NCBI GenBank assembly: GCA_011620465.1
Contig: WOZC01000023.1
Span: 1 to 14,995, forward strand
From: Anaerolineaceae bacterium
GTDB taxonomy: Bacteria; Chloroflexota; Anaerolineae; Anaerolineales; Anaerolineaceae
Length of the DNA: 14,995 nucleotides
Direction of reading: 5' to 3'
The translations under genes were made by a program, and so were the position numbers. Positions 1-7,958 of this stretch are shown in pieces. The notes below the pieces were generated by a model. The model was not told where the DNA came from. It saw nothing but the letters and a program-made list of their open reading frames with translations, and made no database searches. Positions within the stretch are counted from its first letter, which is position 1; each line of letters starts with the position of its first letter.

Positions 1-196
1 TTAGGAATAAAAGAGGTTAGTTGATAGCGTTTGAACCTATCGTTCACGTGACTTTACTGGCAAGCTTAACAAAAGGATACCTATCTTTACGAATCCATGA
101 CGTTCAATATCTTAAAACCACCTATTAACCACCTATTAATTTTCAGACCATAGGCTTGAATGAGGTTATACTTAAATTCTTATAGTAGGTAAAAAA
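1..196. other. Upstream region of cdaA with an 11-bp tandem repeat
   Basis: No gene is visible here. Two perfect, directly abutting copies of CCACCTATTAA lie at 118-128 and 129-139, and the hexamer ACCTAT also occurs at 35-40 and 79-84. A TATACT at 167-172 could be the -10 box for cdaA, about 25 nt before its start, but no good -35 is positioned with it. TTGAAT at 156-161 with TATAGT at 181-186 is a weaker alternative, with a 19-bp spacer and a -10 that would overlap the ribosome binding site. The repeats may be an operator; that is inference only. Confidence 0.4.
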
Positions 197-1084
197 ATGC
201 AAGAGATTTGGAATAACCTTATGTTCATCCTGGAGCGGTTTACATGGTCCAGTCTTCTTGACATTCTCCTGGTGACCATCTTCTTCAGTTTGCTGCTTTA
301 CTTGCTGCGTGATACCGATGCTCAGACACTGCTGAGGGGTATTTTCCTGATCGTTTTCCTGGTGTTTTTGCTCACCTCCCTGGTCAATCTGCCAGCTTTT
401 TCATGGTTGGTTCAAACCGTCTCCCCTGCTTTAATCATTGCGGTACCTGTCATTTTCGCGCCTGAGATCAGACGAGGGTTGGAACGCATGGGGAGCATGG
501 GTGAGTTGCGCTTCTGGCGCAGTCGCAGAGGTTCAAGAACTTCTCTGGAATTGGAAGAAACGCTAACTTCAATCACAAAAGCAGTGGAACAACTGGCAGA
601 ACGACGCCACGGTGCCCTGATTGTCCTGACTCGCAGAGAGATGCTGGACCGGTTTTACAAAAATGGGGTCATGTTGAATTCAGATGTCAGCCCCCAGATG
701 CTCCTGCAAATTTTCTACCCCAACACGCCCTTGCATGATGGCGCGGTGATCATTTTCGAAAATCGCATCAAGGCTGCCGCCTGTGTCATGCCGCTTTCCA
801 GCAGTGGTGTCCTGAACAGCACTGCCGACCGTTCCCTGGGTCTCCGGCATCGCGCTGCCATGGGCATCAGCGAGGTTAGCGACGCCCTGGCAGTGGTTGT
901 CTCAGAAGAGACTGGCACAATCTCCATTGCCCATCGCGGTAGACTCATTCGGCGTCTTGACAGTGAACGCTTGCTCAACAGCATGCGCGCAATTATGGCA
1001 ACCGATCAGCCTGTTCAAACGAACCGCCTGAAAACGCTGTTTAAGAAAAACCAGGTTGAAGAGCACGGGGAGGAAACTGAATGA
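197..1084 (+). CDS. cdaA: Diadenylate cyclase CdaA (membrane-bound c-di-AMP synthase)
   Basis: Condenses two ATP into cyclic di-AMP at the membrane; in Firmicutes this messenger controls potassium/osmolyte balance and wall homeostasis. The 295-residue protein is the usual CdaA size. Three hydrophobic segments come first (about residues 19-37, 44-63 and 70-88), then a linker, then the DAC domain (about 118-270). The two signature motifs are present: DGA at 181-183 within PLHDGAVI, and RHR at 217-219 within LGLRHRAA. The ATG at 197 follows a weak AGG (187-189). Its stop overlaps the start of cdaR as ATGA, which implies translational coupling. The C-terminal 30 residues are charged and probably disordered. 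Family assignment is firm; activity is inferred from the intact motifs. Confidence 0.95.
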   Translation: MQEIWNNLMFILERFTWSSLLDILLVTIFFSLLLYLLRDTDAQTLLRGIFLIVFLVFLLTSLVNLPAFSWLVQTVSPALIIAVPVIFAPEIRRGLERMGSMGELRFWRSRRGSRTSLELEETLTSITKAVEQLAERRHGALIVLTRREMLDRFYKNGVMLNSDVSPQMLLQIFYPNTPLHDGAVIIFENRIKAAACVMPLSSSGVLNSTADRSLGLRHRAAMGISEVSDALAVVVSEETGTISIAHRGRLIRRLDSERLLNSMRAIMATDQPVQTNRLKTLFKKNQVEEHGEETE

Positions 1085-2310
1085 TGGACTTCCTTAAGCG
1101 TGTTCTCAAGCTGCTGCCCATTTTCTTCACAGCCCTGATCCTGGCAGTCATCGTGTGGGTTGCTTCAGTAAGTTCCAGCGATCCAAACGAGGTTGTATCA
1201 TACACCACTCCGGTTCCCCTGACAGTGTTGGGGCAAAACCCAGATCTCTTGATCACAGAGCAAAGCGCTGAAGACCTCACCATCACACTAAGAGCACCGC
1301 GATCTGTCCACGATCAAATTTCACGCAATTTCAGCCAGATCACCGCCCGCATCAATCTTTCCGGGCTCACAGCTGGCACTTATAGCCTGGTTCCTGAAGC
1401 CGAGCTGGCTGGTTTCAAGCCCGTTCAGGTCCTGGAAATTAATCCTGCTGAAATCAACATCACCCTGGAACAGGTTGCGACAAAGACATTAGATATCACG
1501 CTCCTCCAAACTGGGAATCTCTCGATCAGCTATGAAGCTGGTGAAGCAGTGCTGAGCAGCAAAAGCGTGGAATTACTGGGACCACTTTCGAAAGTTAATG
1601 AAGTGAACGACATCGTCGCCAGCATTGATCTGAGCAACACCACGACCACAATTACCAGGATCGTTGAACTCCGTCCCATCGACCGGCGTGGCAATGTGGT
1701 CGAGGGAGTCAGTTTGAACCCGACTTCCATCACGGTGGAAGTACCAATCAGGCAGTTGGTCGGTTACCGCAACGTATTTATTAAGATTGTCACAACAGGC
1801 ACGATTGCCCAGGGCTATCATTTGACCAGTCTGGTGGTCACGCCTCCTAATGTGACCATCTATGCTTCTGATCCTGCCATCGCTGACGAAATGCCTTCTT
1901 TCCTGGATACAGCTCCTATCAACCTGAGCGGGGCTTATGAGGACTTCAGCATTAATGTCGACCTACAGCTGCAGGATGGCATCGTGGTTGTCGGCAACCA
2001 GCAGGTCACCGTTGAGGTTGGCATCGACGCGATCCAGTCTTCCACCCAATTTGTTGGTGTGCCCGTTGAAATCATCAACCTGGGTAGAGGTTTGACAGTC
2101 AACATTTCGCCTGACAAGGTAGACCTTTACATCTCTGGTCCCATGAATTTACTCGAAGAACTTACAGCTGATAATATCCGGGTAACGCTTGATCTAAGCA
2201 ATCGCAGCCCCGGGACTTATCAACTATCGCCTGACGTTTTGCTGAACGATATTGAACTGCGATTGGACTCCATTCTGCCTGGTACTATTGAAGTCGTTCT
2301 CTGGCGTTGA
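1081..2310 (+). CDS. cdaR: CdaR/YbbR-domain regulator of CdaA
   Basis: Partner of CdaA: in Firmicutes CdaR is a single-pass membrane protein whose extracytoplasmic YbbR domains interact with and modulate the cyclase. One N-terminal membrane anchor is visible (about residues 8-29) after a basic MMDFLKRVLK start. It is followed by about four beta-rich YbbR repeats at roughly 38-127, 135-226, 230-318 and 322-408. Each repeat carries the typical pattern of a short hydrophobic strand, a turn with NP or SP, and a terminal strand ending in ITVEVPI, VTVEVGI or IEVVLW. The 409-residue length fits four-repeat members. The start overlaps the cdaA stop by 4 nt; a second ATG follows immediately at 1084 and could be used instead. 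The next gene, der, follows after 24 nt. Confidence 0.9.
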   Translation: MMDFLKRVLKLLPIFFTALILAVIVWVASVSSSDPNEVVSYTTPVPLTVLGQNPDLLITEQSAEDLTITLRAPRSVHDQISRNFSQITARINLSGLTAGTYSLVPEAELAGFKPVQVLEINPAEINITLEQVATKTLDITLLQTGNLSISYEAGEAVLSSKSVELLGPLSKVNEVNDIVASIDLSNTTTTITRIVELRPIDRRGNVVEGVSLNPTSITVEVPIRQLVGYRNVFIKIVTTGTIAQGYHLTSLVVTPPNVTIYASDPAIADEMPSFLDTAPINLSGAYEDFSINVDLQLQDGIVVVGNQQVTVEVGIDAIQSSTQFVGVPVEIINLGRGLTVNISPDKVDLYISGPMNLLEELTADNIRVTLDLSNRSPGTYQLSPDVLLNDIELRLDSILPGTIEVVLWR

Positions 2311-2334
2311 CATAGAAAGATAAGGAAATCCCCT

Positions 2335-3708
2335 ATGCAAAAATCTGTAGTTGTCCTGGTCGGAAGACCAAATGTTGGTAAGAGCACCCTATTTAATCGC
2401 ATCGTCGGGCAGCGCCTGGCAATCGTTGATGACGTTCCGGGTACTACCCGTGATCGCCTGGTAGCTGAAGGCGACTGGGCTGGGCATGACTTTTTTGTAG
2501 TTGACACCGGCGGGCTTGACCCCAGCAAACAACATTCTCAAAACCCATTATCGATCGGTTCAGCCGATTTTGTCCAGGACATCCTCGTCCAGGCTGAAAT
2601 TGCGCTGGAAGAAGCTGACGTGATCCTGTTGGTCACTGACGCTTTGGATGGCGTTACCCAGGCTGACCGCGAGGTCGTGGATATCTTGCGCAAACGCCGC
2701 AAAACAGATGAGCGGAAAACCCCGCCCATTTTGCTGGTTGTGAACAAAGCCGACAGCCCAAATGCCCGTTTGAACGCCATGGATTTCTATTCGCTTGGCT
2801 TGGGCGAGCCGTATCCCATCTCCGCCATTCATGGTACGGGAACCGGCGATTTACTCGACGCGGTTGTGGAGTGCTTCCCAACCCGGGTGGAAGACGAGGA
2901 AGACGACGCGAGCATTAAAGTGGCGATCGTTGGTAAACCTAACGCTGGTAAAAGCAGTCTGCTCAATAAGCTGACAGGACAGCAGCGTTCGATTGTAAGC
3001 AATATCCCTGGCACCACGCGCGACGCGATCGATTCAAAAATGGTTTTTGAAGGGCAGGAGTATACCCTAATCGATACCGCTGGTATCCGTAAACGCGGTT
3101 CGGTGATCCCGGGAGTGGAAAAGTATTCAGTTTTGCGAGCGATGCAGGCGATTGAACGTTGTGACGTGGCGATCCTGGTCATCGACGCTGTCAGTGGGAT
3201 CACCGCTCAAGATACTCACATAGCCGGTTACATTAACGAAGCCCGGAAAAGTGTTCTGGTTGTCATTAATAAATGGGACCTGATCGAAAAAGATCAAAAC
3301 ACTGCTGCGGAATTTGAGAAACATCTGCGTACTGAATTGAACTTCCTGCCATACGTACCTGTGATTTTCATTTCAGCTGAAACTGGTCAGCGCGTCCACC
3401 AGGTTTTACCTGTGGTTAAAGAGATCCAAGAGGAACGAACTCGCAAGATTTCTACCGCTCAATTGAACAAGGTTTTGGTAAACGCTCAGGACAAACATCA
3501 GTCACCTTCTGGAATTGGCAAGCCATTCCGAATTTACTACGGCACGCAGGTTAACACAGCTCCTCCCACCTTCCTGCTCTATTGTAATGATCCCAGCCTC
3601 TCCCATTTTACCTACACGCGTTTTCTTGAAAACCAGATTAGAGAGGTCTTCCCATTTAAGGGAACACCGATCAAGTTGATTTTAAAGAAACGTGAAAGGC
3701 GCGAGTAG
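2335..3708 (+). CDS. der: Ribosome assembly GTPase Der (EngA)
   Basis: Essential tandem-domain GTPase needed for maturation of the 50S subunit. The two G domains are explicit. G1 motifs are GRPNVGKS (10-17) and GKPNAGKS (200-207). G2-containing PGTTRD occurs in both (35-40 and 225-230). G3 is DTGG (57-60) and DTAG (247-250). G4 is NKAD (137-140) and NKWD (312-315). An acidic linker (186-192) joins the domains, and a KH-like C-terminal domain occupies about 363-457. The 457-residue length is typical. The start is supported by AAGGA at 2322-2326, 8 nt upstream. The gene lies in line behind cdaA-cdaR, where Firmicutes commonly have glmM. No terminator with a T-run follows; a 6-bp hairpin at 3742-3756 (TTTCCA/TGGAAA) lacks one. 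Confidence 0.97.
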   Translation: MQKSVVVLVGRPNVGKSTLFNRIVGQRLAIVDDVPGTTRDRLVAEGDWAGHDFFVVDTGGLDPSKQHSQNPLSIGSADFVQDILVQAEIALEEADVILLVTDALDGVTQADREVVDILRKRRKTDERKTPPILLVVNKADSPNARLNAMDFYSLGLGEPYPISAIHGTGTGDLLDAVVECFPTRVEDEEDDASIKVAIVGKPNAGKSSLLNKLTGQQRSIVSNIPGTTRDAIDSKMVFEGQEYTLIDTAGIRKRGSVIPGVEKYSVLRAMQAIERCDVAILVIDAVSGITAQDTHIAGYINEARKSVLVVINKWDLIEKDQNTAAEFEKHLRTELNFLPYVPVIFISAETGQRVHQVLPVVKEIQEERTRKISTAQLNKVLVNAQDKHQSPSGIGKPFRIYYGTQVNTAPPTFLLYCNDPSLSHFTYTRFLENQIREVFPFKGTPIKLILKKRERRE

Positions 3709-3800
3709 AGGACTGTTTCCACTCCGTCAGGAATGGTTGAATTTCCAGCTTGGAAAAGATGTAAGGTTGGATGTGCGGCACCCCATGTAAAGCTTGGTAT

Positions 3801-3832
3801 TATAATCAGGTTGGTCAAACTGACCGCAGGGA
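3801..3832 (+). promoter_or_regulatory. -10 box and ribosome binding site of lepB
   Basis: A consensus TATAAT lies at 3801-3806, which would place the transcript start near 3813. No good -35 is present at the right distance. AGGGA at 3828-3832 is the likely Shine-Dalgarno, 8 nt before the ATG at 3841. Between them, GGTCA (3813-3817) and TGACC (3821-3825) form a perfect 5-bp inverted repeat with a 3-nt centre, right at the expected transcript start. It could be a small operator or a 5'-end hairpin. Confidence 0.5.
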
Positions 3833-3840
3833 AAAAATAA

Positions 3841-4482
3841 ATGGAACAAAACAATAATTCATCCGAAAATACCGAACTAATTGAAGTTAACGAGTCAACT
3901 GAAGGGAATGTAAAATCTGCGCCTCCCTCAAAAGAAAATCAGCCAAAAGCTAAGAGCTTCTGGCGCGATTTGTTTGAGACGATCCTCATGGCTTTGATAC
4001 TCTTTGTCATCATCAATACCCTTACTTCACGCGTTAAAGTTTTCAATATCAGCATGCAGCCCACCTTAAAGCAAGGTTACCTTTTGCTTGTGAATAAAAT
4101 GGCTTATAAACTTGGTGAGCCGAAATATGGCGACATCGTTGTCTTTCATTACAATGGCGATGACCAGGAAGACTACATTAAACGTGTGATCGGATTACCT
4201 GGTGACAAAGTGGACATCTCTGGTGGTGTTGTTCGTGTCAACGGAAATGCTTTGACCGAACCGTATATCATGGAAGTTCCAAACTACTCCGGTTCATGGA
4301 CTGTGCCTGCTGGAGAACTGTTTGTGCTCGGTGATAATCGCAACCACTCCTCAGATTCCCACCAATGGGGTTTTGTGCAGGAGAGTTGGGTGGTTGGCAA
4401 AGCGTTATTCATTTATTATCCCTTCGACGTAATCGGTTCGCTTAGCGTAGACGGCTTGGTCCGGGCTGCACCTGCGCAATAA
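3841..4482 (+). CDS. lepB: Signal peptidase I
   Basis: Membrane serine protease (S26) that removes signal peptides from exported proteins, using a Ser-Lys dyad. The 213-residue protein begins with a long polar, Asn/Glu/Ser-rich cytoplasmic tail (1-42). One membrane anchor follows (about 43-61), then the catalytic domain. The nucleophile is Ser71 in ISMQPTL and the general base is Lys114 in DYIKRVIGLPGD. The conserved box GDNRNHSSDS is at 164-173. A single anchor and no large insertion make this the Gram-positive type. The ATG at 3841 has AGGGA 8 nt upstream. The gene sits alone between a -10 box and a terminator, so it is probably transcribed separately from der and from yacL. Confidence 0.95.
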   Translation: MEQNNNSSENTELIEVNESTEGNVKSAPPSKENQPKAKSFWRDLFETILMALILFVIINTLTSRVKVFNISMQPTLKQGYLLLVNKMAYKLGEPKYGDIVVFHYNGDDQEDYIKRVIGLPGDKVDISGGVVRVNGNALTEPYIMEVPNYSGSWTVPAGELFVLGDNRNHSSDSHQWGFVQESWVVGKALFIYYPFDVIGSLSVDGLVRAAPAQ

Positions 4483-4500
4483 TTTGGTTTAATAGAAAAC

Positions 4501-4526
4501 GGCTCCTAATAGGGAGTCTTTTTTTT
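4501..4526 (+). terminator. Rho-independent terminator of lepB
   Basis: A stem of GGCTCC (4501-4506) and GGAGTC (4513-4518), with one G.T pair and a 6-nt loop, is followed directly by eight T (4519-4526). It starts 18 nt after the lepB stop codon. Confidence 0.85.
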
Positions 4527-4585
4527 CATCGCACTTGGATGTGATCATGCAGTGTAAGAGTTTTGTCAAACTATATTCGGTTTCG

Positions 4586-4614
4586 TTGACTTAGACTGCT
4601 TGAGATGCTATTAT
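4586..4614 (+). promoter_or_regulatory. Promoter of the yacL-cysS-rlmB operon
   Basis: TTGACT at 4586-4591, a 17-bp spacer, and TATTAT at 4609-4614, with a TGC (4606-4608) directly before the -10 that gives an extended -10. This is the best sigma-A-type promoter in the window. It predicts a transcript start near 4621 and a 48-nt leader. It also excludes the upstream in-frame ATG at 4600, which lies inside the promoter, as a start of the following gene. Confidence 0.8.
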
Positions 4615-4668
4615 TATAACAAGTGGATTCATAGATTTGTTCAGCACATTAAAATGGAGGTCCTTTAT

Positions 4669-5745
4669 ATGAATGCGATAATCATATCTCGAATTGTCGG
4701 CGCTATCATCCTTGGAATTATCGGTGCATTCACCGGATTACCAATTTATGAGTACGTTTCTGGCTTTATTCCTAATTTATCTCTTACCCAGAGCGCCACA
4801 ATCGCGATCAATACAACTGTTTTTGCCCTTATCGGCTTTTTAATCACGCCTTTTATTACCATCAAGCCGCTGCAGGGTCTGGCTAAGCTATTTAAAAAAG
4901 CAACTCCCCAGACGTTAATCAGTGGACTGATTGGCTTGATGATCGGTTTGATCACAGCGGCCATCATGGCTTACCCATTGAGTTTGCTTCCTAAGACGCT
5001 GGGTCAAATCCTGCCCTTTGTAGGGCTGGTCCTTTTCGGTTACCTGGGCGTTGTGCTTTTCGTGACCCGCCAGGAAGATTTCATGAACCTCTTCAGAGGG
5101 ATGGGCTCAAAAGTAACCAAAACAGGCAAAAGCTCACCCGAAAGTGAACGCCGCATCCTGGTTGACACGAGCGCGATCATTGATGGGCGCATTGCTGATA
5201 TCGCCAAAACAGGCTTTTTGGGCGGCAGCCTTATCGTCCCCCGCTTTGTTCTGAGCGAACTCCAGTTTGTCTCCGATTCTGCCGATAGTTTGCGCCGACA
5301 ACGCGGCAGACGCGGGCTGGAGGTCTTGGCTGAATTGCAGGAAGGCAAAGATGTGCCTGTGATCATCAGCGATGTCGATGTTGAAGGGGTGCGTGAGGTC
5401 GACGAGCGACTGATCGTTTTAGCACAGCAGTTGAACTGCCCTATTCTGACCAACGATTTCAACCTCAACCGGGTAGCTGAGTTGCAGGGCATAAAAATCC
5501 TCAATATCAACGACCTGTCAAATGCGGTTAAGGTTGTACTTTTGCCTGGTGAGGAATTCACAATTGATGTGATCCAGGAAGGCAAAGAATATCAGCAAGG
5601 TGTCGGTTATCTTGATGATGGCACGATGGTGGTCATTGAAAACGGACAAAAATACCTGGAAAAAACCATCCTGGTGACAGTCACCAAAATTCTGCAAACT
5701 TCTGCTGGGCGGATGATTTTTGCAAAACCGATCCAAGATCATTAG
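4669..5745 (+). CDS. yacL: YacL-like membrane protein with PIN and TRAM domains
   Basis: Membrane-anchored PIN/TRAM protein of the Bacillus YacL family; the PIN fold is a metal-dependent RNase domain and TRAM is an RNA-binding module. Four hydrophobic segments (about residues 4-22, 48-66, 82-103 and 112-133) precede the PIN domain (about 163-288). Its acidic residues are D166 and D172 in LVDTSAIIDGR, E197, D245 and D263 in LTNDFNLN. TRAM spans about 291-355. I chose the ATG at 4669, giving 358 residues, because GGAGGT lies 7 nt upstream (4656-4661) and the hydrophobic N-terminus begins there. The longer frame from 4600 would start inside the promoter and adds an atypical N-terminus. cysS follows after 9 nt. 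The RNA substrate is unknown. Confidence 0.85.
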   Translation: MNAIIISRIVGAIILGIIGAFTGLPIYEYVSGFIPNLSLTQSATIAINTTVFALIGFLITPFITIKPLQGLAKLFKKATPQTLISGLIGLMIGLITAAIMAYPLSLLPKTLGQILPFVGLVLFGYLGVVLFVTRQEDFMNLFRGMGSKVTKTGKSSPESERRILVDTSAIIDGRIADIAKTGFLGGSLIVPRFVLSELQFVSDSADSLRRQRGRRGLEVLAELQEGKDVPVIISDVDVEGVREVDERLIVLAQQLNCPILTNDFNLNRVAELQGIKILNINDLSNAVKVVLLPGEEFTIDVIQEGKEYQQGVGYLDDGTMVVIENGQKYLEKTILVTVTKILQTSAGRMIFAKPIQDH

Positions 5746-5754
5746 GAGCAGCTT

Positions 5755-7158
5755 ATGGCACTCAGAATTTACAACACATTAAGCCGCACAAAAGAAGAAT
5801 TTTCAACGATTGAACCCGGGAAAGTACGCATGTACGTGTGCGGACCCACTGTGTATGCTGATGCCCACCTCGGGCATGCCATGTCTGCCCTGGTTTTTGA
5901 TATCGCCCGCCGTTACCTCGAATACAAAGGTTACGATGTCCGCTACGTCATGAATTTTACAGACGTGGACGACAAAATCATCAATAAAGCCAATGACCTT
6001 GGCGTTGACGCGTTTGTCTTGGCTCAGCAGTATATTGACGGATACAAACGCAACCTGGAATCACTCAACATCAAACCTGCCACGGTCAATCCACGTGCTA
6101 CTGAGGATATGCCTCAGATCATTCAAATGATTCAGCAGTTGATCGAGAACGAGTGTGCCTATATCGTCGATGGCGATGTTTATTACAGTGTCGAAGGGGA
6201 TAAGGATTATGGCAAACTCAGCGGACGCTCATTGGAGACAATGAACGCGGGCTCACGTATCCAGGTGGATGAACGCAAAGCCCATCCAATGGATTTTGCA
6301 CTCTGGAAATCCGCCAAACCTGGAGAACCTGCCTGGGATAGCCCCTGGGGTCCTGGTCGCCCTGGCTGGCATATCGAGTGCTCTGCGATGAACATGGTCC
6401 ATCTGGGCGAGCAGATTGATATTCACGGTGGTGGCAATGACCTGATCTTTCCTCATCACGAAAATGAGATCGCCCAAACTGAGTCAATTACTGGCAAGAC
6501 CTTCGCGCGCTACTGGATGCACAATGGCATGATGGGCTTGAAAGACGAGAAAATGTCCAAATCCATCGGGAATATGGTCACAATCGACCAGTTTCTGAGT
6601 CAGCATCCAGGGGATGTAATGCGCTTATGGGTTCTGAATGGCTCTTACCGCAGCCCCCTTACTTACAACGAGTCAGTCATCGAACAGACAACACAAGGCT
6701 ACAAACGCCTGCTCAGCGCCAAGAAAGCTGCTTTGCCCGGTGCAAAAGGATTACCTGAAATCGAACAGCTAAAGCTGGAAGAAGCCTCCGAGCATGCCCG
6801 CCAGGCGTTTATCGAAGCCATGGACGATGACTTTAACACTTCCCTGGCGATGGCAGCCATCTACGAACTGGTCAAGGTCATCAACCAGGCTCGCGCTGAT
6901 GGTGCAAACGCTGCTCAACTTGAGCACGCACAGACGGTTTTCAATGAGTTGACGGGCACATTGGGTTTGGTTTTATCAGAGGAAAGTTCTCAAGGCACTT
7001 CTGCGGATGCCTTCATCGACTTACTGGTTGCCTTGCGGCGAAATTTGCGTGCTGAGAAAAACTGGAAGATGTCAGATAAGATCCGCGATGAGTTGAAAGT
7101 ATTAGGCGTGATCCTGGAAGACAGCAAAGATGGAACTACCTGGAGCTGGGAAAACTAA
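5755..7158 (+). CDS. cysS: Cysteinyl-tRNA synthetase
   Basis: Charges tRNA-Cys with cysteine; class I synthetase with a catalytic zinc. The HIGH-type signature is HLGH at 38-41 and KMSKS is at 266-270. The zinc ligands C29, C209, H234 and E238 are all present and match the positions known from E. coli CysRS almost exactly. The C-terminal half (about 310-467) holds the helical DALR-like and anticodon-binding parts. The 467-residue length is standard. AGGAG at 5744-5748 overlaps the stop codon of the preceding gene and sits 6 nt before the ATG. The stop codon TAA shares its last base with the ATG of the next gene, so the three genes of this operon are tightly coupled. Confidence 0.97.
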   Translation: MALRIYNTLSRTKEEFSTIEPGKVRMYVCGPTVYADAHLGHAMSALVFDIARRYLEYKGYDVRYVMNFTDVDDKIINKANDLGVDAFVLAQQYIDGYKRNLESLNIKPATVNPRATEDMPQIIQMIQQLIENECAYIVDGDVYYSVEGDKDYGKLSGRSLETMNAGSRIQVDERKAHPMDFALWKSAKPGEPAWDSPWGPGRPGWHIECSAMNMVHLGEQIDIHGGGNDLIFPHHENEIAQTESITGKTFARYWMHNGMMGLKDEKMSKSIGNMVTIDQFLSQHPGDVMRLWVLNGSYRSPLTYNESVIEQTTQGYKRLLSAKKAALPGAKGLPEIEQLKLEEASEHARQAFIEAMDDDFNTSLAMAAIYELVKVINQARADGANAAQLEHAQTVFNELTGTLGLVLSEESSQGTSADAFIDLLVALRRNLRAEKNWKMSDKIRDELKVLGVILEDSKDGTTWSWEN

Positions 7159-7892
7159 TGAAAGAGTGGCTAACCGGTCGAAACCCTGTTTATGAATCTT
7201 TGCGGGTGGGACGACGCCATTTCTTTAATTTGCTCGTGCAGCAGGATGTTCGTATCGAAGGCAGGTTGAAGGATAGCGTTGAGCTTGCCCGACAACATAA
7301 TATTCCTGTGCGTATGGCAAATAAGCAGCAGCTGGCTCAGATCGACCGCCATAACCAGGGTATTGCGCTGGAAGTTAGCGGTTACCCATATTCAGCTTTG
7401 GAAGACCTGATCTCACATTCAAAAGCCCAAGCCGAAGCCCCTTTTTTCCTTTTACTCGACCTGATCCAGGACCCCCAAAACCTGGGCTCTTTGTTGAGAA
7501 CTGCGGAGTTGATGCGGGTTCACGGCGTTATTATGCCTTCATCTCAGGCTGCCCAGGTGACGCCAGCTGTGGTTAATGCCTCCTCTGGCGCTGCTGAACA
7601 TTTGCTGATCGCACAATACAACCTGGTCCAGGCAATTGAGCGCTTAAAAGAACTGGATTTGTGGGTTTACGGGTTGGATGCAGATGAAAAAGCAAAAACC
7701 CCGGATATGTTGACGATGAAAGGCGGAGTCGCAATTGTGATAGGGAACGAAGGGGAAGGCTTACGGAGTTTGGTGCGTAAGAACTGCGATGAAATCGTGC
7801 GCTTGCCCCAATATGGGCAGATCGATTCGCTCAACGCGGCCGTTGCCGGCTCTATCGCCCTCTACCTCGCCCGCCAGGCACGTACCGTATAA
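7158..7892 (+). CDS. rlmB: RlmB-type 23S rRNA 2'-O-methyltransferase (SpoU/TrmH family)
   Basis: AdoMet-dependent SPOUT methyltransferase; members of this subfamily methylate the ribose of a conserved guanosine in domain V of 23S rRNA. The N-terminal substrate-binding domain (about 1-75) opens with LTGRNPVYESL, typical of RlmB. The catalytic trefoil-knot domain (about 95-244) shows motif 1 DLIQDPQNLGSLLRTAE (101-117), motif 2 IGNEGEGLR (195-203) and motif 3 IDSLNAAVAGSIALY (222-236). The 244 residues match the family. It overlaps cysS by one base (TAATG), the pairing also seen in Bacillus (cysS...yacO). Transcription probably stops in the REP hairpins just after the gene. The exact target base is inferred from the family. 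Confidence 0.88.
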   Translation: MKEWLTGRNPVYESLRVGRRHFFNLLVQQDVRIEGRLKDSVELARQHNIPVRMANKQQLAQIDRHNQGIALEVSGYPYSALEDLISHSKAQAEAPFFLLLDLIQDPQNLGSLLRTAELMRVHGVIMPSSQAAQVTPAVVNASSGAAEHLLIAQYNLVQAIERLKELDLWVYGLDADEKAKTPDMLTMKGGVAIVIGNEGEGLRSLVRKNCDEIVRLPQYGQIDSLNAAVAGSIALYLARQARTV

Positions 7893-7895
7893 ACG

Positions 7896-7921
7896 GTAAG
7901 GAACGGGCACCGACCGTTTCC
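7896..7921 (+). repeat. REP unit A
   Basis: GTA lead (7896-7898), then arms GGAACGG (7900-7906) and CCGTTTCC (7914-7921) with one bulged T, and loop GCACCGA. Followed by seven T. Confidence 0.8.
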
Positions 7922-7932
7922 TTTTTTTCTAT

Positions 7933-7958
7933 GTACGGAACGGACACCGGCCGTTCCC
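7933..7958 (+). repeat. REP unit B (best-conserved copy)
   Basis: GTA lead (7933-7935), perfect arms GGAACGG (7937-7943) and CCGTTCC (7951-7957), loop ACACCGG. It starts exactly 37 bp after unit A; the intervening T-run and CTAT are shared with the unit B/C junction. Confidence 0.85.

Noticed and set aside
3742..3756. A terminator after der
   Set aside because: The hairpin TTTCCA/TGGAAA has a 3-nt loop and no T-run on either strand, so I do not call it a terminator.
5040..5585. A 181-codon antisense frame opposite the PIN-TRAM gene
   Set aside because: It is a shadow of a well-supported gene: serine/arginine-rich composition, no start signals, no domain.
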